DNA of 64,000 nucleotides from Megalonaias nervosa (taxonomy: Eukaryota; Mollusca; Bivalvia; Unionida; Unionidae), in NCBI GenBank assembly GCA_016617855.1, contig JAECUM010004317.1, positions 32,589 to 96,588 of the forward strand. Reading direction: 5' to 3'. A model generated the notes under the pieces. That model ran no database searches. It was not told the DNA's origin and saw only the letters and a program-made list of their open reading frames with translations. Position numbers and translations under genes: made by a program. Shown piece after piece: positions 1 to 11,994 of the stretch; positions within the stretch are counted from its first letter, which is position 1; every line of letters begins with the position of its first letter.

Positions 1-2109
1 GGTCTGTTTAAATTGTGCACTTAGAGATTTCTATATATTTATTCAGAAAGTATTTTTACAGTTTATTAAAATGAATAATGTTTGTCATTACCACAACAAC
101 TAACAAATCTAGGATTTGAATTAAAAAACTGACTTAATGTTGATTGACTGATATGGATTTTATAGTGTACCATTTCAGTTCAGGCAACATGGTGCCAAAC
201 AGGATCACATATTTTGGTTTCACATCTTATTTACATGTAGATAAAAATATGAGATAAAGAATCAAAACCTATATACATGCTGGAATCCCCCAGTTAGAAA
301 AATTCTTAGCATTCATACACTTTTAATCACTTCATACAATCATGTTAGTGTAACACAGTGGTCCCAATTCTAATGCCCTGTAACCACACAGGACAACTGT
401 AAAAGTATATTTTCTAGCAAATGAATCCAAAGTAAAGTCTTCAATGCTTAAAGGGTCACATGACATTTTTCTTAAAATTTGTGTTTGTGTGTTAGTTAAA
501 GGAATAATAATTTAAAGTACCAGTGTTTAGGAGGATAATAAACTATTACATTATTAGTGTCAAAATGTTTTCTGAAAAATTGCATGGCACTGTTTATTTG
601 TCACATCAGTTACAAGAATAATAATTATAAATATACAACTGAGTCTGAAAATAATTGCATGAATGATTGGCATGACACTATTTTTAATTATCATTTTTCA
701 TATGGCAATTGATAATAAGCACAGTTACAATGAAGCTTAATAATTTTCAACACGATTTGGGGAAAATGCACCAAACACTTGATTCGGTTTTCTGACAACA
801 AAAGCACATAATAATCCATTTGGGGATTTAAAAATATTCAAAAGAAAGTTCGCTTTTGTTATTTAAATAAAATGAAAAATGACCTCCAAAGTTATTGATG
901 ACATAAATTTGAACAATGTTTTCACTTTGAGTTTAAACCAGTGTAAGATTTTTTATTTGCAATTACTTCATATACAATTCAAGTATTCACGAAATATAGA
1001 CAAACAAGGCACTGTAAAAGACATTTTCCAAGTAAAAGGCAACATTTGTAATCCTTATTAATCTTTGCAAAGCCACCTCTATCCTTTCAGTGATCAAGTA
1101 AACATGTATGTCAATAGTTCAATTGTTCATCAATAGCTAAATTGTGAGTGGTAAAGGATCAAGTAAAAAATGCAAGCTTGTGTTAGTGTGCTTGTAGTTG
1201 ATAAAGATTTTAATTTGTAGTTGATAAAGATTTTAATTTATACACCTAAATTCTAACAACTGAAATGAACGCTTCCCTCTACATTTTCTTTAGACACAAA
1301 TAGTTTTCCAACTGCAAATACATGGCAAGTTTATCTGTGGAAGATGTATCTCTGAACTTCAATAGCTACTTCTCCAATGGATTTCTTTTCTTCAAATGCA
1401 GTTGTAAATGAATTCTGCTTCTTGACCTTGCTTGTCTTAAAAAGACTGATTATGTCTGTGCTTTGTTAGAGCCTCCTTTGTTTATATGTTTATGAGACCA
1501 CCCCCACCCCACCCCACATGTAATTCCTATTGCATTGGTGTATATAATGTACTAAGCACTTCAAGTTCTGTTGGGAATTTTTATTTTTATTTTTAATATT
1601 TTTATTTTTTATTTTTAACCCAATGAAAAAGTGCTAGGGTCAGCAGCTTAAATGGGGATGGTTGGCCGACCAGGAACTTTTTGGTGTGCCTGATATGGCA
1701 ATTCCAGTCTGTGACGATCGGAATCTGGAAGATAATTTTATCTTATGGAAAAAAAAATTAGAGATAACTGAAGGACCCCACGGAATACTCATAGCAGGTG
1801 CTTATCTACCTACTGCTTTTAAATTTAAAAAAATATTGAGAAGTAGTGGAAAGTTCTAGGAAATATTTCTTTCACCGTCTTCCACTGGTTGCAGAGCATG
1901 GGATTATCCAATCATAGCAGCCGATTCAATCTTGTACGTGCCATAATAATAAATTCGAAAGTGGTCTGTTAAAAGAAAAACTTGCATTATAAAGGAGTGG
2001 ATTCATCAATCTCCATGAACTTGTTTGCGTTATTCAAGTTTGTTTCTTTTGTATTATATTACATTAAATTTGAAAAAGATAAGAACATTTATTGGCTCTC
2101 TTCTCATAG
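1..2109. other. AT-rich non-coding stretch, no gene seen
   Basis: No exon, RNA gene or recognisable transposon was found here. A short direct duplication of about 23 bp (tgtagttgataaagatttta) lies at 1194-1240. A slightly GC-richer patch at 1640-1860 contains a 65-codon open frame with no recognisable domain. It could be a degraded repeat or an orphan exon, and neither can be supported by eye. Confidence 0.5.
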
Positions 2110-2221
2110 CATAGGCACTTGATTCCGGGGGTAAACTATTGTGTACACTCACCAATTAACACATGTTAAGTGTTAATTGGTGAGTGTACAAATTAATTTA
2201 CCCCGGAATCAAGTGCCTGTG
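2110..2221. mobile_element. Near-perfect hairpin (foldback/MITE-like) element
   Basis: Two arms of about 52 bp, 2110-2162 and 2170-2221, are reverse complements with roughly five mismatches or indels. They are separated by a 7-bp loop (atgttaa). The outer ends read ataggcacttgattccgg and ccggaatcaagtgcctgt. Such structures are typical of foldback MITEs or of a recent inverted duplication. No clear target-site duplication flanks it, so the transposon reading is inference; the palindrome itself is seen directly. Confidence 0.7.
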
Positions 2222-3482
2222 AAACATGTACAGTGTCCAGTAAACCTTACTGTTGTTTTCATCTTTATCTTATCGACAGCTTGTGTGTGTTGTCGAAGAG
2301 GGATTTTTAAAAATAACTGTCATTAAATAATGGTATGGAAATTGGACTGAGCGTTCCTGCTTCTATGCATTGTTTAACCCTGTAAAGATATATGATAAAT
2401 AATGATCATAATAATAACAATAACTCTTATTATTGTTCTCATTTTTCTAATTTTATCTTTGTACAATTCAGTTGTAAATCTTGGAAGTGAATTTTAATGA
2501 TAAAAATTATTTAACTATACCCGATTTGAATACTGTACAGCAAAATAAGCCATTAACATTAGCTGAATTTAGAAGAAAGGAATTAATAATGGTTTTAATT
2601 ATGTATTATTATTATTATCATTATTATTAAACATGAAAATGAAGTCATATTTTAAAATTGTTGAAAGAACAATAAAATCTGAAAAATATTTAATGACTCA
2701 AAAATGAATCTTAAAATAACTGTGTGTACATATTATTATAGCGCATGAAATCAGAAGAATATGTTTATGAATAGTGTTAAAGACATGTAAGAATAGGTTG
2801 TTAAGCAGCAAGAAAATCTACAATGCAATCAATCAGAATAATTACTGCTTCAGTATAATGATGAAAAAAGCTAAATTACTTTATCCATTTTCTTTAAGTA
2901 CAGTATTTTATAATTTAAATAATTGTACTGGCCTGCCATATTATCATGTTTGTCTGAAATTGCAACTGCATTCTACTTTCAGATACGAGGTAGTGATTTG
3001 TGACATCACATGATGGCCACTGTTAAACAACTTTATAGACCTTGCAAACGCTTGCATATGCCCTTCATTTCGGGTGTAAATTTGTGTACCATATTGAAAT
3101 GATTAATGCTTATGCGTGTCATATGTTGATGATATTAAACAGTACTTAAATTGGATTTCTTTTGTTTGTCTAATTGAAAAGGAATTGAAAAGGAAAATAT
3201 GGTGTCTATGATACCAATCTCATGCTTTATATGACCTGCATATTTTGTTGCATACAAATTTGCAAAAATGCAAGCATCAGTATCTCTTAACTAATGTCAG
3301 GTTACATAATTAAAATGATTATTATTTTTATTTTTAAAGGCCAACATGCCTAACCACAATTTTTTTCAGCAATAAACATGGGTGTATGTATTTTTTCCCA
3401 AGTAATCAATTCCCATCACTAGTAAATGGCATGGAATGTATTGCATATTATTTGAAAAGTTTGCATTTTTGTTTAAATTTAG
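2222..3482. other. Non-coding, no feature seen
   Basis: AT-rich sequence with a small ATT-type microsatellite at about 2604-2630. Nothing here reads as an exon or known repeat family. Confidence 0.45.
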
Positions 3483-4134
3483 GGTTGAAACAAGGAAAGA
3501 TGCACATCTACAATCACTAAAACAACCAAAAATGGCTAAGACAACAGCAACAAAATAGGCCACCAAGATAGCAACACCAAAACAGACTAAGACAGTAAAA
3601 CCAAAAACTTCCAAGGTAAGATAAAGATGCAGCAATTTCAAATTTTCTAAAAACTTTTATAAGCAACAAACATTGTATCATATCTTTATGGGTTGAATAC
3701 AGTACAATGAAATAAAATAAGATAGTAATTCTGAATAATTTTAATAATATCTTTAAAGGGGTGCATCAGGATCTTATAATTTTACTGACAGAATACATTA
3801 GCTTGAACTCATAAGCCACTGAGCCAGGAACAGAATATAATCTTGACTGTATTTGTCATCAACAATTTAGAATGACGGTCTCAAATTCAAAGAAGAGTCC
3901 ATTGTAGAAATATAGCTTTTTAAGGGTTAATACCTTGTTTTCAGAACTAAAGGATTCCAAACATGATTTGTAGATTTAAGGCTGCTAATAACAGTTATGT
4001 TAAATGTGTACTATTTGTTTTATTAATTCATCAAATTTTATATTTTCAGCCAAAAAATACTTTTTCTTTTGCAGGATTATCCAAAAGAAATGGCAGAGTA
4101 TCAAAGAGGTGATGATAAACAAGAAAATCAATGA
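3483..4134 (+). pseudogene. Possible decayed two-exon gene end, Lys/Thr/Pro-rich
   Basis: Seen: a pyrimidine-rich acceptor ends at 3482. A candidate exon 3483-3615 ends at a good donor (CCAAG|GTAAGA). A strong acceptor (tttttcttttgcag) ends at 4074. Joined in phase 0, the frame gives a basic, Thr/Pro-rich stretch (KQTKTVKPKTSK) followed by 19 mostly hydrophilic codons to a TGA at 4132-4134. An AATAAA follows at about 4280. Against a live gene: an in-frame TAG at 3556-3558 breaks the first exon and the other two frames are also closed. It could be a degraded terminal portion of a gene or chance splice-like signals in AT-rich DNA. No family is recognised. Confidence 0.2.
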
Positions 4135-4353
4135 AATGCCAAAACCATCAAGAAACCAGGATATAAATGGATGGATTTTCAAACTTAAATGGACAATTTG
4201 GCAATAGAGGAACCTTATGGGCATTCTTGATATTTGGACCTTTTTAAAATTTTATTTGTACATGTGGAACAAATTAAAAATAAAATGTATTCTTATATTC
4301 TGTAATATTTGCTTCAATTCTTGCTCTGATATTTTATGCCAGGGAGGTGTCTG

Positions 4354-4690
4354 AAGAATCCTCAGACGATATGTCATAGGAATCCTCGTACAATATGTCC
4401 GAAGAATCCTTGGACGATGTGTCCTAGGAAACCTCGTACGATGTGTCCAAAGAATTCTCAGAATGCTTGTAAATCATGGACATGTCTGAGGATTCCTAGG
4501 AAACCTCAGAGTATTGGTTACAAAAAAACCTTGGAAGTCCAAGGTCAACCTCGGGCATTGAGAATAAAGACTTTGGATGTTGGTATTATAAAATTTTGTC
4601 CTTGGACTATTATCTCGGAAAGTCAGCAACCAATGCTCCATGGTTTTTCCGAGAAAAATTTGTCCAAGGTTTCCTAGGAAACCTCGGAAC
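4354..4690 (+). repeat. 24-bp in-frame tandem repeat and related CCTAGG-rich tract
   Basis: Five units of exactly 24 bp run from 4354 to 4473 (unit type aagaatcctcagacgatatg plus tcat). Each reads as eight codons of the form K/R-N/K-P-x-T-I/M-C-P. Downstream to 4690 are looser copies of the motif tcctaggaaacctcgg in both orientations. The frame is open for 113 codons from 4336, but there is no signal peptide, splice context or known domain, so coding is not claimed. Confidence 0.6.
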
Positions 4691-5605
4691 ATATACAGCT
4701 GGGTACTTATATTTATGGACTGAATAAGCAGGTTCTATTATTTCCATACTTAAATTCATGGACTGAATAAGGGGGTCCAATTATTTTTATACTTAAATTC
4801 ATGGACTGAAAAAGGAGGTCATATTATTTCCACTAAAGGACAATTGTTTGCTTAGTCTTTAAGCTTATGGACTGAATAAGGAGTTTCTATTATTTACACT
4901 AAAAGATAATTGATTGTTACGTCTTTAAATTCATGGACTGAATAAGGAGGTCCTATTATTTCCATACTTACATTTATGGACTGAATAATGAGGTTCTATT
5001 ATTTCCATACTTAAGTTCATGGACTAAATAAGGAGGTCATATTATTTCCATACTTACATTTATGGTCTGAATAATGGGGTTCTATTATTTCCATACTTAA
5101 GTTCATGGACTGAATAAGGAGATCCTATTATTTCCATACTTACATTTATGGACTGAATAATGAGGTTCTATTATTTCCATACTTAAGTTCATGGACTGAA
5201 TAAGGAGGTCATAATATTTCCACTAAAGGATGATTGTTGGGCCTTTAAATTCATCCACTAAATAAGCAGACCCTATTATTCCCATGCTTAAATTCATGGA
5301 ATGATAAGAAAGTCCTGTTATTTCCACTAAAGGATGATTGTTTCTTGGGTCTTTACATTCATGGACTGAATGAGGAGGTCCGATTATTTCCAAACTTAAA
5401 TTCATGGACTGAGTAAGGAGGTCATATAATTTGCACTAAAGGATAATTGACTGTTGTATCTTTAAATTGATCCACTGAATATCCAGGTCCTATTACTTCC
5501 ACTAAAGGATGATTGTTCTTTGGGTCTTTAAATTCATGGACTGAATAAGGAAGTCCTATTATTTCCTCAAATGGATAATTGATTGTTGGTCTTTAAATTT
5601 GCAAT
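4691..5605. repeat. Minisatellite, ggactgaataaggaggtcc units
   Basis: About 16 imperfect copies of a unit built on atggactgaataaggaggtc followed by a tattatttccatacttaaattc segment, about 43-63 bp per copy. Some copies carry an alternative segment (actaaaggatgattgtt). It has no coding potential, and the short open frame on the minus strand here is a by-product of the repeat. Confidence 0.85.
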
Positions 5606-6316
5606 TTGCAGCAGCTAAGAAATCCATGAAAATTGGTACACAAAAAATTGATTTCTCAGTATTTTTATGTTTTATAAACTTGCCAGTATTGAATGTTTAA
5701 AGCTGTTTAAAGTCATGCAGCATGCACATTCTTGTTTTAAAAAAAGCTACCTACCTTCCAAACTGCCACTAAATTCTACAACTTTTGGGTGAGGGTCGAG
5801 CACACCAAATATTTCTTTAAGAATGGTCCAGTGTGAAGCCAAATCATTCTGGGTGAGTCTTGCTTGCTTTTGCAGTTGAGACAATAAATTAGCTTAATTT
5901 CATGATGCATACACATTTACCAAAAGCACTGACCTGCCATTGCATAACACTGTGAAAAATCAGGGTATATATTATTCACAAAAAGTCATAATAGGTGAGC
6001 ACTGGCTGTGATACATGATTATGGACCAGTGTCTCAGGGTCTTGTGTATATTTTGGCATGCCTAGAGTACATGTAATGACCTGGTTAACAATATGCTGAT
6101 TCGACATCAAAATCATCTAATTCTGAACACTAGCTGCAGAAAGATTACCAGCATCATTTTGTGAATAACCAATACATTGCAAGAATACTGGGTTTCATAC
6201 TACTTGTTATCTTTACAAAAAAAGAGTGAGATTGTCAAAAACTTAAAAATTGAACTAGTTATTAATTGAATTGGGGCAGTATCATGATATCTCCAAATTG
6301 TTGTCACCATACTGAC
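5606..6316. other. Non-coding, no feature seen
   Basis: Single-copy AT-rich DNA between an array and a SINE; no exon or repeat family recognised. Confidence 0.4.
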
Positions 6317-6562
6317 CTGTTTAATACCATTTTTCAGCACATGATAGGATATGTGTAGCGGCCTGTATATTTTGGTCAATAGTGGCACATTTAAGAACAC
6401 TTGAAAACCCCAGGAAGAATCATTGACCAATGAGAAGCTACTGACAAACTTTCTCACATACCCATGTAAAAAGCAGAGCCAAGACTTGAACCCATGCTGA
6501 CAGATGTGAGATGCAAGTGATCTGTAAAGGCAAGCACCTTTGATCACTCAACCATCAGGGGA
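6317..6562 (-). mobile_element. SINE family B copy, nearly full length
   Basis: On the minus strand it matches the copy at 34840-35095 from the tRNA-like head through to the body. The head has an A-box-like gttgagtgatc region and a B box gggttcaagtc. The body shares the gagaaagcttgccagtagctt-type block and the 3' end aatggcgttaa-type block. It is more diverged than other copies, and the CAA tail is not visible. The open frame that overlaps it is a shadow. Confidence 0.75.
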
Positions 6563-6689
6563 TCTTAACAACAATGATGCTACCAAAAAATCAAATATAC
6601 CATTTTCTGAATGTATCCACTGAGAATTAGTGCTATATGTTTCTTCACACAATTTGACTTAGGATAAAAAATGATAGAAGTTGCAAAAC

Positions 6690-7105
6690 ACTTAAGTCAG
6701 GGTTTTAAGAATATGTACAGTCTATGATATATCAACAAACTCCATCATGTCTACAAAAATCTGTATAGTCTTTAATATGTCAACAAGCTCTGACATGTCT
6801 AAAAAAGTCTGTAATGTCTTTAATATCATGTCAACAAGCTCCATCACATCTACAAAAAATCTGTAGTCTTTAATATCATGTCAACAAGCACCATCATGTC
6901 TACAAAAAATCTGTAATGTCTATAATATCATGTCAACAAGCACCATCATGTCTACAAAAAATCTGTAATGACTATAATATCATGTGAACAAGCTCCATCA
7001 TGTATACAAAAAATCTCTAAAGTCTATAATATCATGTCAACAAGCTCCATCATGGCAACAAAAATTCTGTAAAGTCTATAATATCATGTCAACAAGATCT
7101 GTCAT
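6690..7105. repeat. Minisatellite, tcatgtcaacaagctccatc units
   Basis: About seven copies of a unit of roughly 53 bp (tataatatcatgtcaacaag, ctccatcatgtctacaaaaa, atctgtaaagtc). Homogeneity increases toward the centre. Confidence 0.85.
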
Positions 7106-7994
7106 AAGGATCATGGTTAATGAATTTGAGTCATATTCAAAACAAACAAAAGTATTGAAAGTTATAAAAATAAGGACACTACACACTTATGATCAAAGAA
7201 ATTCTACCAGGATTTAAGAACACAGATTGTATACCTTTTACAGATGAGTTTTGGGAATACTATGGCAGAGATAGACTAATTCGCCCTTTAATTCTCTAAT
7301 GATCATGATCTGATCTATGGAACATAAAGGTATGGCAGTATCAAAGCCTCTTACACAATGATATTGTTTTTGAATATAAGCTGCCCTTGGACATAAACAG
7401 TGGTTCAATGAAAGCTTGCTCAAAATCAAACTTAATGCCACCTGCAAAAGATCTCATTCTTTATGTCACTGAAGTTGATTTGTCTACACTGATACCAAGT
7501 GTTACATGCAAAGTCTAATAAATATTAATTAGTGCAAATAGAAGACATGGCTAGAAGATTATAAAACATTCCTCATGTCCACACTTAGCCCAGAATTCTT
7601 ACATCTGATTGTCTGATGTCAATGTACTGAATGACCAGTCAGATATCACAAATTTTAGGATGAGTCTGAATTGGAACAAAAAAGAATGTTTTCTAACCTA
7701 AACATCTTTTTTAAACACTTTTCTTGGATGGACAACTAAGCATGTAAATTGCTGGACAATAATGTGAAAGTTATGTCTTGCCTGTAGCAACACAAATAGC
7801 AGTAGGAAAAATTCTATTACATCCAAGTATAGAACGGCTTTAAATTGGATAAGATTCAAATCCATGGCAGCAAATTCAATTATACGGAATATAAAACCTT
7901 GGTGCCAACATGGTGAATGCATACAACTTTACAGAAAGCCTGTAAAGAAACAAACATTTTAGCAAAGCTTGAATGTAACTTCAAAACAATAATG
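7106..7994. other. Intron sequence downstream of the PDZ exon
   Basis: Because the donor at 7995-8000 faces this way, this stretch is intron of the minus-strand PDZ gene. No further exon was recognised. Confidence 0.55.
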
Positions 7995-8000
7995 ACTTAC
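7995..8000 (-). promoter_or_regulatory. 5' splice site of the PDZ exon
   Basis: The minus strand reads GTC|GTAAGT, a consensus donor directly after a complete Val codon (phase 0). Confidence 0.85.
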
Positions 8001-8220
8001 GACCATATCGGAGCTTTCTTGCTGTGGGTGTGTGGCTTCTATCTCCTGAATGTCCTTTCTGGGCTGATCAGGAGTCGATGGTGGAATAAGTCCCCTAGCC
8101 ACAATGAGTTCCACCAAACCCCTAGCACTCTGAAGGATTCGGATGGCCTCCTGATGAGAGATGTCTAGGGGTTGTCCATCAATGACAAGAATCTGGTCCT
8201 TTTCTCGTAGTCTTCCATCC
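8001..8220 (-). CDS. MPDZ: Internal exon: C-terminal half of a PDZ domain, MPDZ/PATJ-like scaffold
   Basis: This is a 220-bp internal exon on the minus strand. It is bounded by an acceptor (ttttgccag|G) and a GTAAGT donor; the first base completes a split codon and 73 codons follow with no stop. It starts [18 protein letters not shown] (strands D and E of a PDZ fold). The helix follows as [14 protein letters not shown], whose His is the class I ligand-binding position, then strand F (VELIVARG) and a hydrophilic Pro/Gln/Glu-rich linker of about 30 residues. The GLGF carboxylate-binding loop must lie in the preceding exon, at higher coordinates, and was not found. Known: MPDZ (MUPP1) and PATJ carry an L27 domain then many PDZ domains, and organise the Crumbs complex at epithelial junctions. 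The closest resemblance is to their first PDZ. PDZ identity is very secure. The assignment to MPDZ rather than PATJ or another multi-PDZ scaffold is family knowledge plus inference. Confidence 0.88.
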
Positions 8221-8279
8221 CTGGCAAAACAAAGAATAAAATATTAAATTCTCTTCTTCCAATAAGTATATCAATAATT

Positions 8280-8494
8280 ATCAAAAATGAGGACCTGAAT
8301 AATAGATTAGCATAAAAAAGGGGACCTGAATGCTAGATTATTATCAGAAAAGGGGAACTGAATGATAGATTGGTATAAAAAGACCTGAATGATAGATTAG
8401 TATTAGAAAAGGGGACCTGAATGATAGATTAGTATCAATAAGGGGGACCTGAAGGAGAGATTAATATCCAAAAAGGGGACCTAAATGATAAAGG
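8280..8494. repeat. Minisatellite, ggggacctgaatgatagatt units
   Basis: About five to six copies of a 33-43-bp unit. A further partial unit (cctgaatgataaattagt) reappears at 10009-10026 on the far side of the hAT-like element, so the element was inserted into this array. Confidence 0.85.
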
Positions 8495-8502
8495 GTTCTG
8501 AA

Positions 8503-10006
8503 TAGAGAAGTAAAATTTTGGGAAATTTCTACCAGGTACCCATCAGTTCTAACGATCGGTTACCCAGGTACCCAATCAAAGGAAAATTGTGTTAAATGTG
8601 AACCTGAACTACTTTGTTGTAGGTTCAAACATGCCAACCCCCAAGAGAGGTATAAGCATAATTATTACTAATATAAGTGGCAAAAAAGTGTAATCTGAGC
8701 ATATAATGAGCAGTCTATATATTACATGCCATAATTACAAAAAACTGTATGAAAAACGTGCATTTAATTTTGCTACTTACCTGGTTCTGCAGTTAAACTT
8801 TTTGTCATAAACTGACTAAATTCTTGTGGAATAGGAGTTAGTACAAGAGTATAGACACAAAAGAAATTGATAAATTATTTATGTATAACACACTTCAACT
8901 AGTCTACATGTCTAGTAACTTTCGCGAATAGTTGTAAAGTTCACAAATGATGATTGTTGTATTATCCTTGACCTGCCATGGTTTGTCCCTTAACAATGGT
9001 CCGGTGAAACATGTTTTTAAGTTTAACAAATTCCCTCTCCTCTCACATTTTTCAGTCATATAACATCCATCAGATACATCGATACATGATATCTGGCACC
9101 ATTTATTTTCAATTTAGACTGGTCTGCTACATATGTAGTATCAAAATAGAATGAATCTAGGACAAGTGGTTTCACATTCAAGAAACCCGTCTGTTTTCTT
9201 GAAACTGTTTCATACAGAATTCATGCAAAAATTACTACATTTTCATGGTGAATTTTTATTAGATTTTTTTTTTTCAATGTTATTAAATAACAAAGACTTT
9301 TTCCCTTATATTTAAATATTTCAGTGAAACATTTCATTCTGTATAGTTGTCCATTTCATTCATTTTTTCCTAACATGGTATAAGTGCATGCTACTGTAAC
9401 CAATTTTTTGTGTTGCTTTGCCATTACAAAAACTATGTCTTGGGTGTACCGCTAATAAAAAAGGTCCAGTAAACAAACATGCGAACAGCGGCCCTGACTT
9501 GAACAGCAAAAACTCACTAAAGGCCCACAAACTTAAGGCAGAAATGGCATTAGTTAAATTGGACATTTCTACTGTGCTTTCTTTTATTTGAATTGTAGTA
9601 CGTATTTAAATTTTATTTTGTTGAATATTTCTTAATCAGTTCTCATAGTTGTTGTTGATGAAAGGTACTGATCCAGTTAATGTCATTAGGATTTCAAAAC
9701 AAGCACGTTTAAGTGGCAAGAAAAATGGTGCATGAACCATACATGGGCACGAAATTGGGACGGTCAAGCTTGAGTTATCAGCTTTGATTCTTAAATAGGT
9801 CACATGAGAAAGGATTGCAAATGAGCCCCTGTGATGATGAATAAATGCGCATATTACATGAGCCTCGAACTATAATCGTCATTCTGTGCCTCAACCTGGA
9901 AAACCTTTTTTTTTTTTGTACGGGTTACCCCGGTTGTTCATTTTATTACCCCGGTTATTATCAATGGGCGGGTACCCGAATACCCAGGTACCAACTGATA
10001 TCTTTA
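8503..10006 (-). mobile_element. hAT-like DNA transposon, non-autonomous, copy 1
   Basis: A 1504-bp element matches, in opposite orientation, 61919-63471. Seen: the ends are tagagaagtaaaatttt and its partner taaagatatcag, resembling hAT ends (consensus start TA-R-AGATGTC). Each terminus has a subterminal run of ggtaccc/gggtacc motifs. Flanks are gttctgaa (8495-8502) and gtcctgaa (10007-10014), an 8-bp target duplication with one mismatch, the size hAT transposases make. No transposase domain is seen. A 68-codon frame on the minus strand (9360-9566) aligns with a broken frame in the other copy. That may be a relic of an internal exon or only shared ancestry. The hAT assignment rests on ends and TSD length. 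Confidence 0.75.
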
Positions 10007-10035
10007 GTCCTGAATGATAAATTAGTTCATGGGTA

Positions 10036-11229
10036 CCAGCCTTTCTTTCCTCCTCTTGGGCCCTGTTAGATCTCCATTTCCACCAGGTACTTTGATAAGT
10101 TGCCTATCCAAGTGTGAACTTTTGTTGTGATCATAAAATTCTCAGAAATTTCTTCTCAAAACTGAGATCTGACATTATACTGCTTATGATAGTTCTGACT
10201 ATACCAATAATTTTCTTGAAGGACGGGATTGTCAAAGGAATGCAAAATCACTTTTTAAGTTCATGGAAACCATTTTAATGCTTGAAAAAGAGTGAAAAAA
10301 ACTGCTCGTATTTGAGGAAATTCTCAAAATAAGACAAGGCAAGACTCCTTAAAGGAAAATTACAGATTTTATGACTGTAATTTAATCCCTTATGCATGCT
10401 GAAATGTTCTGTGAAAAAATATTTGTTACCAACCAAGCAATAAAACAAAAATTCAAAATCTCAGAGAAGGTAGAGAATTCTCGTGAAACTTGGGCCAGGT
10501 CTTTACTTCAAACACCATACCACATCAACACCTGAACATTAAAGGCATGCAGTAAAGAGAGAGAAAACTTACTGTATAAATCATCAAGCACGATTTAAAT
10601 GACTGACACCAAAAAAAGTCTTTTTTATACAGTATAAACAGCTTTGGCTGGTATCTGAACAGTCTAATCTGGACCAAGATTTATGGTCAGGTTCTCCAGA
10701 CAGCTTATTTATAGAAGTTTAACTGCACCAATGCCATGTAAAAAATAAAACTCCGTGAAAACTACTCACATGAAAAAGATTTATATAAGGGATAATGCTT
10801 TTCCTGGAAAATTAAATAAAATACTTACATTTACAAACATTTATTATTCTATATCTGCTATGTGTTATGTATATTTAATTTGTATTGTGTGATTGACCTT
10901 TGTCCATAATTGAGGGTAAGAGTTTTGGCCTACCTGACTAATGTCTTTTTACAAACATATTACATTGCTCAAGTTTGTCAGTGATTGGAGATTATATATT
11001 AAGATTATTATTATTTATTGGTAAATATGTTTACTTGGTTTTTGAGTTTGAGATACAACTTTGACCCTGACCCCAGAAGTTTCCAAAAATGAATTTTCTT
11101 CAGTTTGATTTAAATTTCCATTTATATTACCCTCATCCTGGTCCTCTAATTGTGTCTTAGGTTTTTACATTAGGGCTATTTATATTAGAATTACTTGTTA
11201 TTACTTTAACATCTGACTAGTGGAATCAG
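10036..11229. other. Non-coding, no feature seen
   Basis: AT-rich sequence without convincing exon signals. One GTAAGT-like donor on the minus strand at about 10568 has no open, coding-like sequence upstream. Confidence 0.4.
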
Positions 11230-11321
11230 TCTTTTACTTATGTTCAGATTCAATCTGATACGATTTAAAGCACTTAGAGCTTCTAAAGATTAGGCGCTAT
11301 ACAAAATCCTCATTATTATTC

Positions 11322-11356
<35 letters not shown>

Positions 11357-11362
11357 GTTATT
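11230..11362 (+). mobile_element. Retroposon 3' end with (ATT)n tail
   Basis: The segment aaagcacttagagcttctaa followed by ggcgctatacaaaatcc and then an (ATT)n run (about 11311-11356) has the arrangement of the 3' end of many invertebrate LINEs and SINEs, which end in a conserved ggcgctatataaa-type box and a short simple-repeat tail. The 5' extent is unclear. Confidence 0.5.
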
Positions 11363-11749
11363 ATTAGTTATTTACTTAAATAATTCTTTGGAATAACAAA
11401 TTGCTCATTAATAATTTCAGACTAAATTACAATTTGGGGCTTACTGTGAATTCATTTAGAGATATTTTGGATTATATCATTGCGATACATCAAGACTGTT
11501 AGCATATCAACACAGTTCCAGGCTACTGGTACATCAGCACAATCAAGACTGGAATTCAATAAGACCACAACAGGAATTCATTCAGAAGAATCTATATGTT
11601 TGGACTTGTGAGAGAACTTTTAGGGACATTTTGGATTTAAATCACAATACTATAAGTTCTTTTTAAATTTTCAATGTTCAAGGGAAATAAATTATTTGTT
11701 GAATTTTACTAAATTTGCCGGCTTTTGATATTTTCTGTTACTTAGTTTA

Positions 11750-11955
11750 AGATCACAGACTTGTAACATATGACAGATTCTGTTAAGTATGCTCTTTTGA
11801 TAGTCATTCATAATTTTGTCCACTAAGGCAGAGTCTGTTGTAAATATGCTCTTCTGATATTCATAATTCTATGTCTGCTAGGGCAGATTCTTTTGCAAGT
11901 ATGCTCTTGGGATAGTCGTTCATAATTCACTGTCTGCTAAGACTGACAGTCATTT
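11750..11955. repeat. Minisatellite, gtatgctcttttgatagtca units
   Basis: About three and a half copies of a unit of roughly 62 bp (agattctgttaagtatgctc, ttttgatagtcattcataat, tttgtctgctaaggc). Confidence 0.75.
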
Positions 11956-11994
11956 ATAGTTAAACCATAAATTTTAAGTTCTAGTTACTTAGTT

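Noticed and set aside
1662..1859. 65-codon plus-strand frame starting MADQELFGV
   Set aside because: No domain recognised and no splice or polyadenylation context; it ends in a poly-Lys/Phe stretch typical of AT-rich chance frames.
10568..10680. GTAAGT-type donor on the minus strand
   Set aside because: Upstream sequence carries stops in all frames close to the site.
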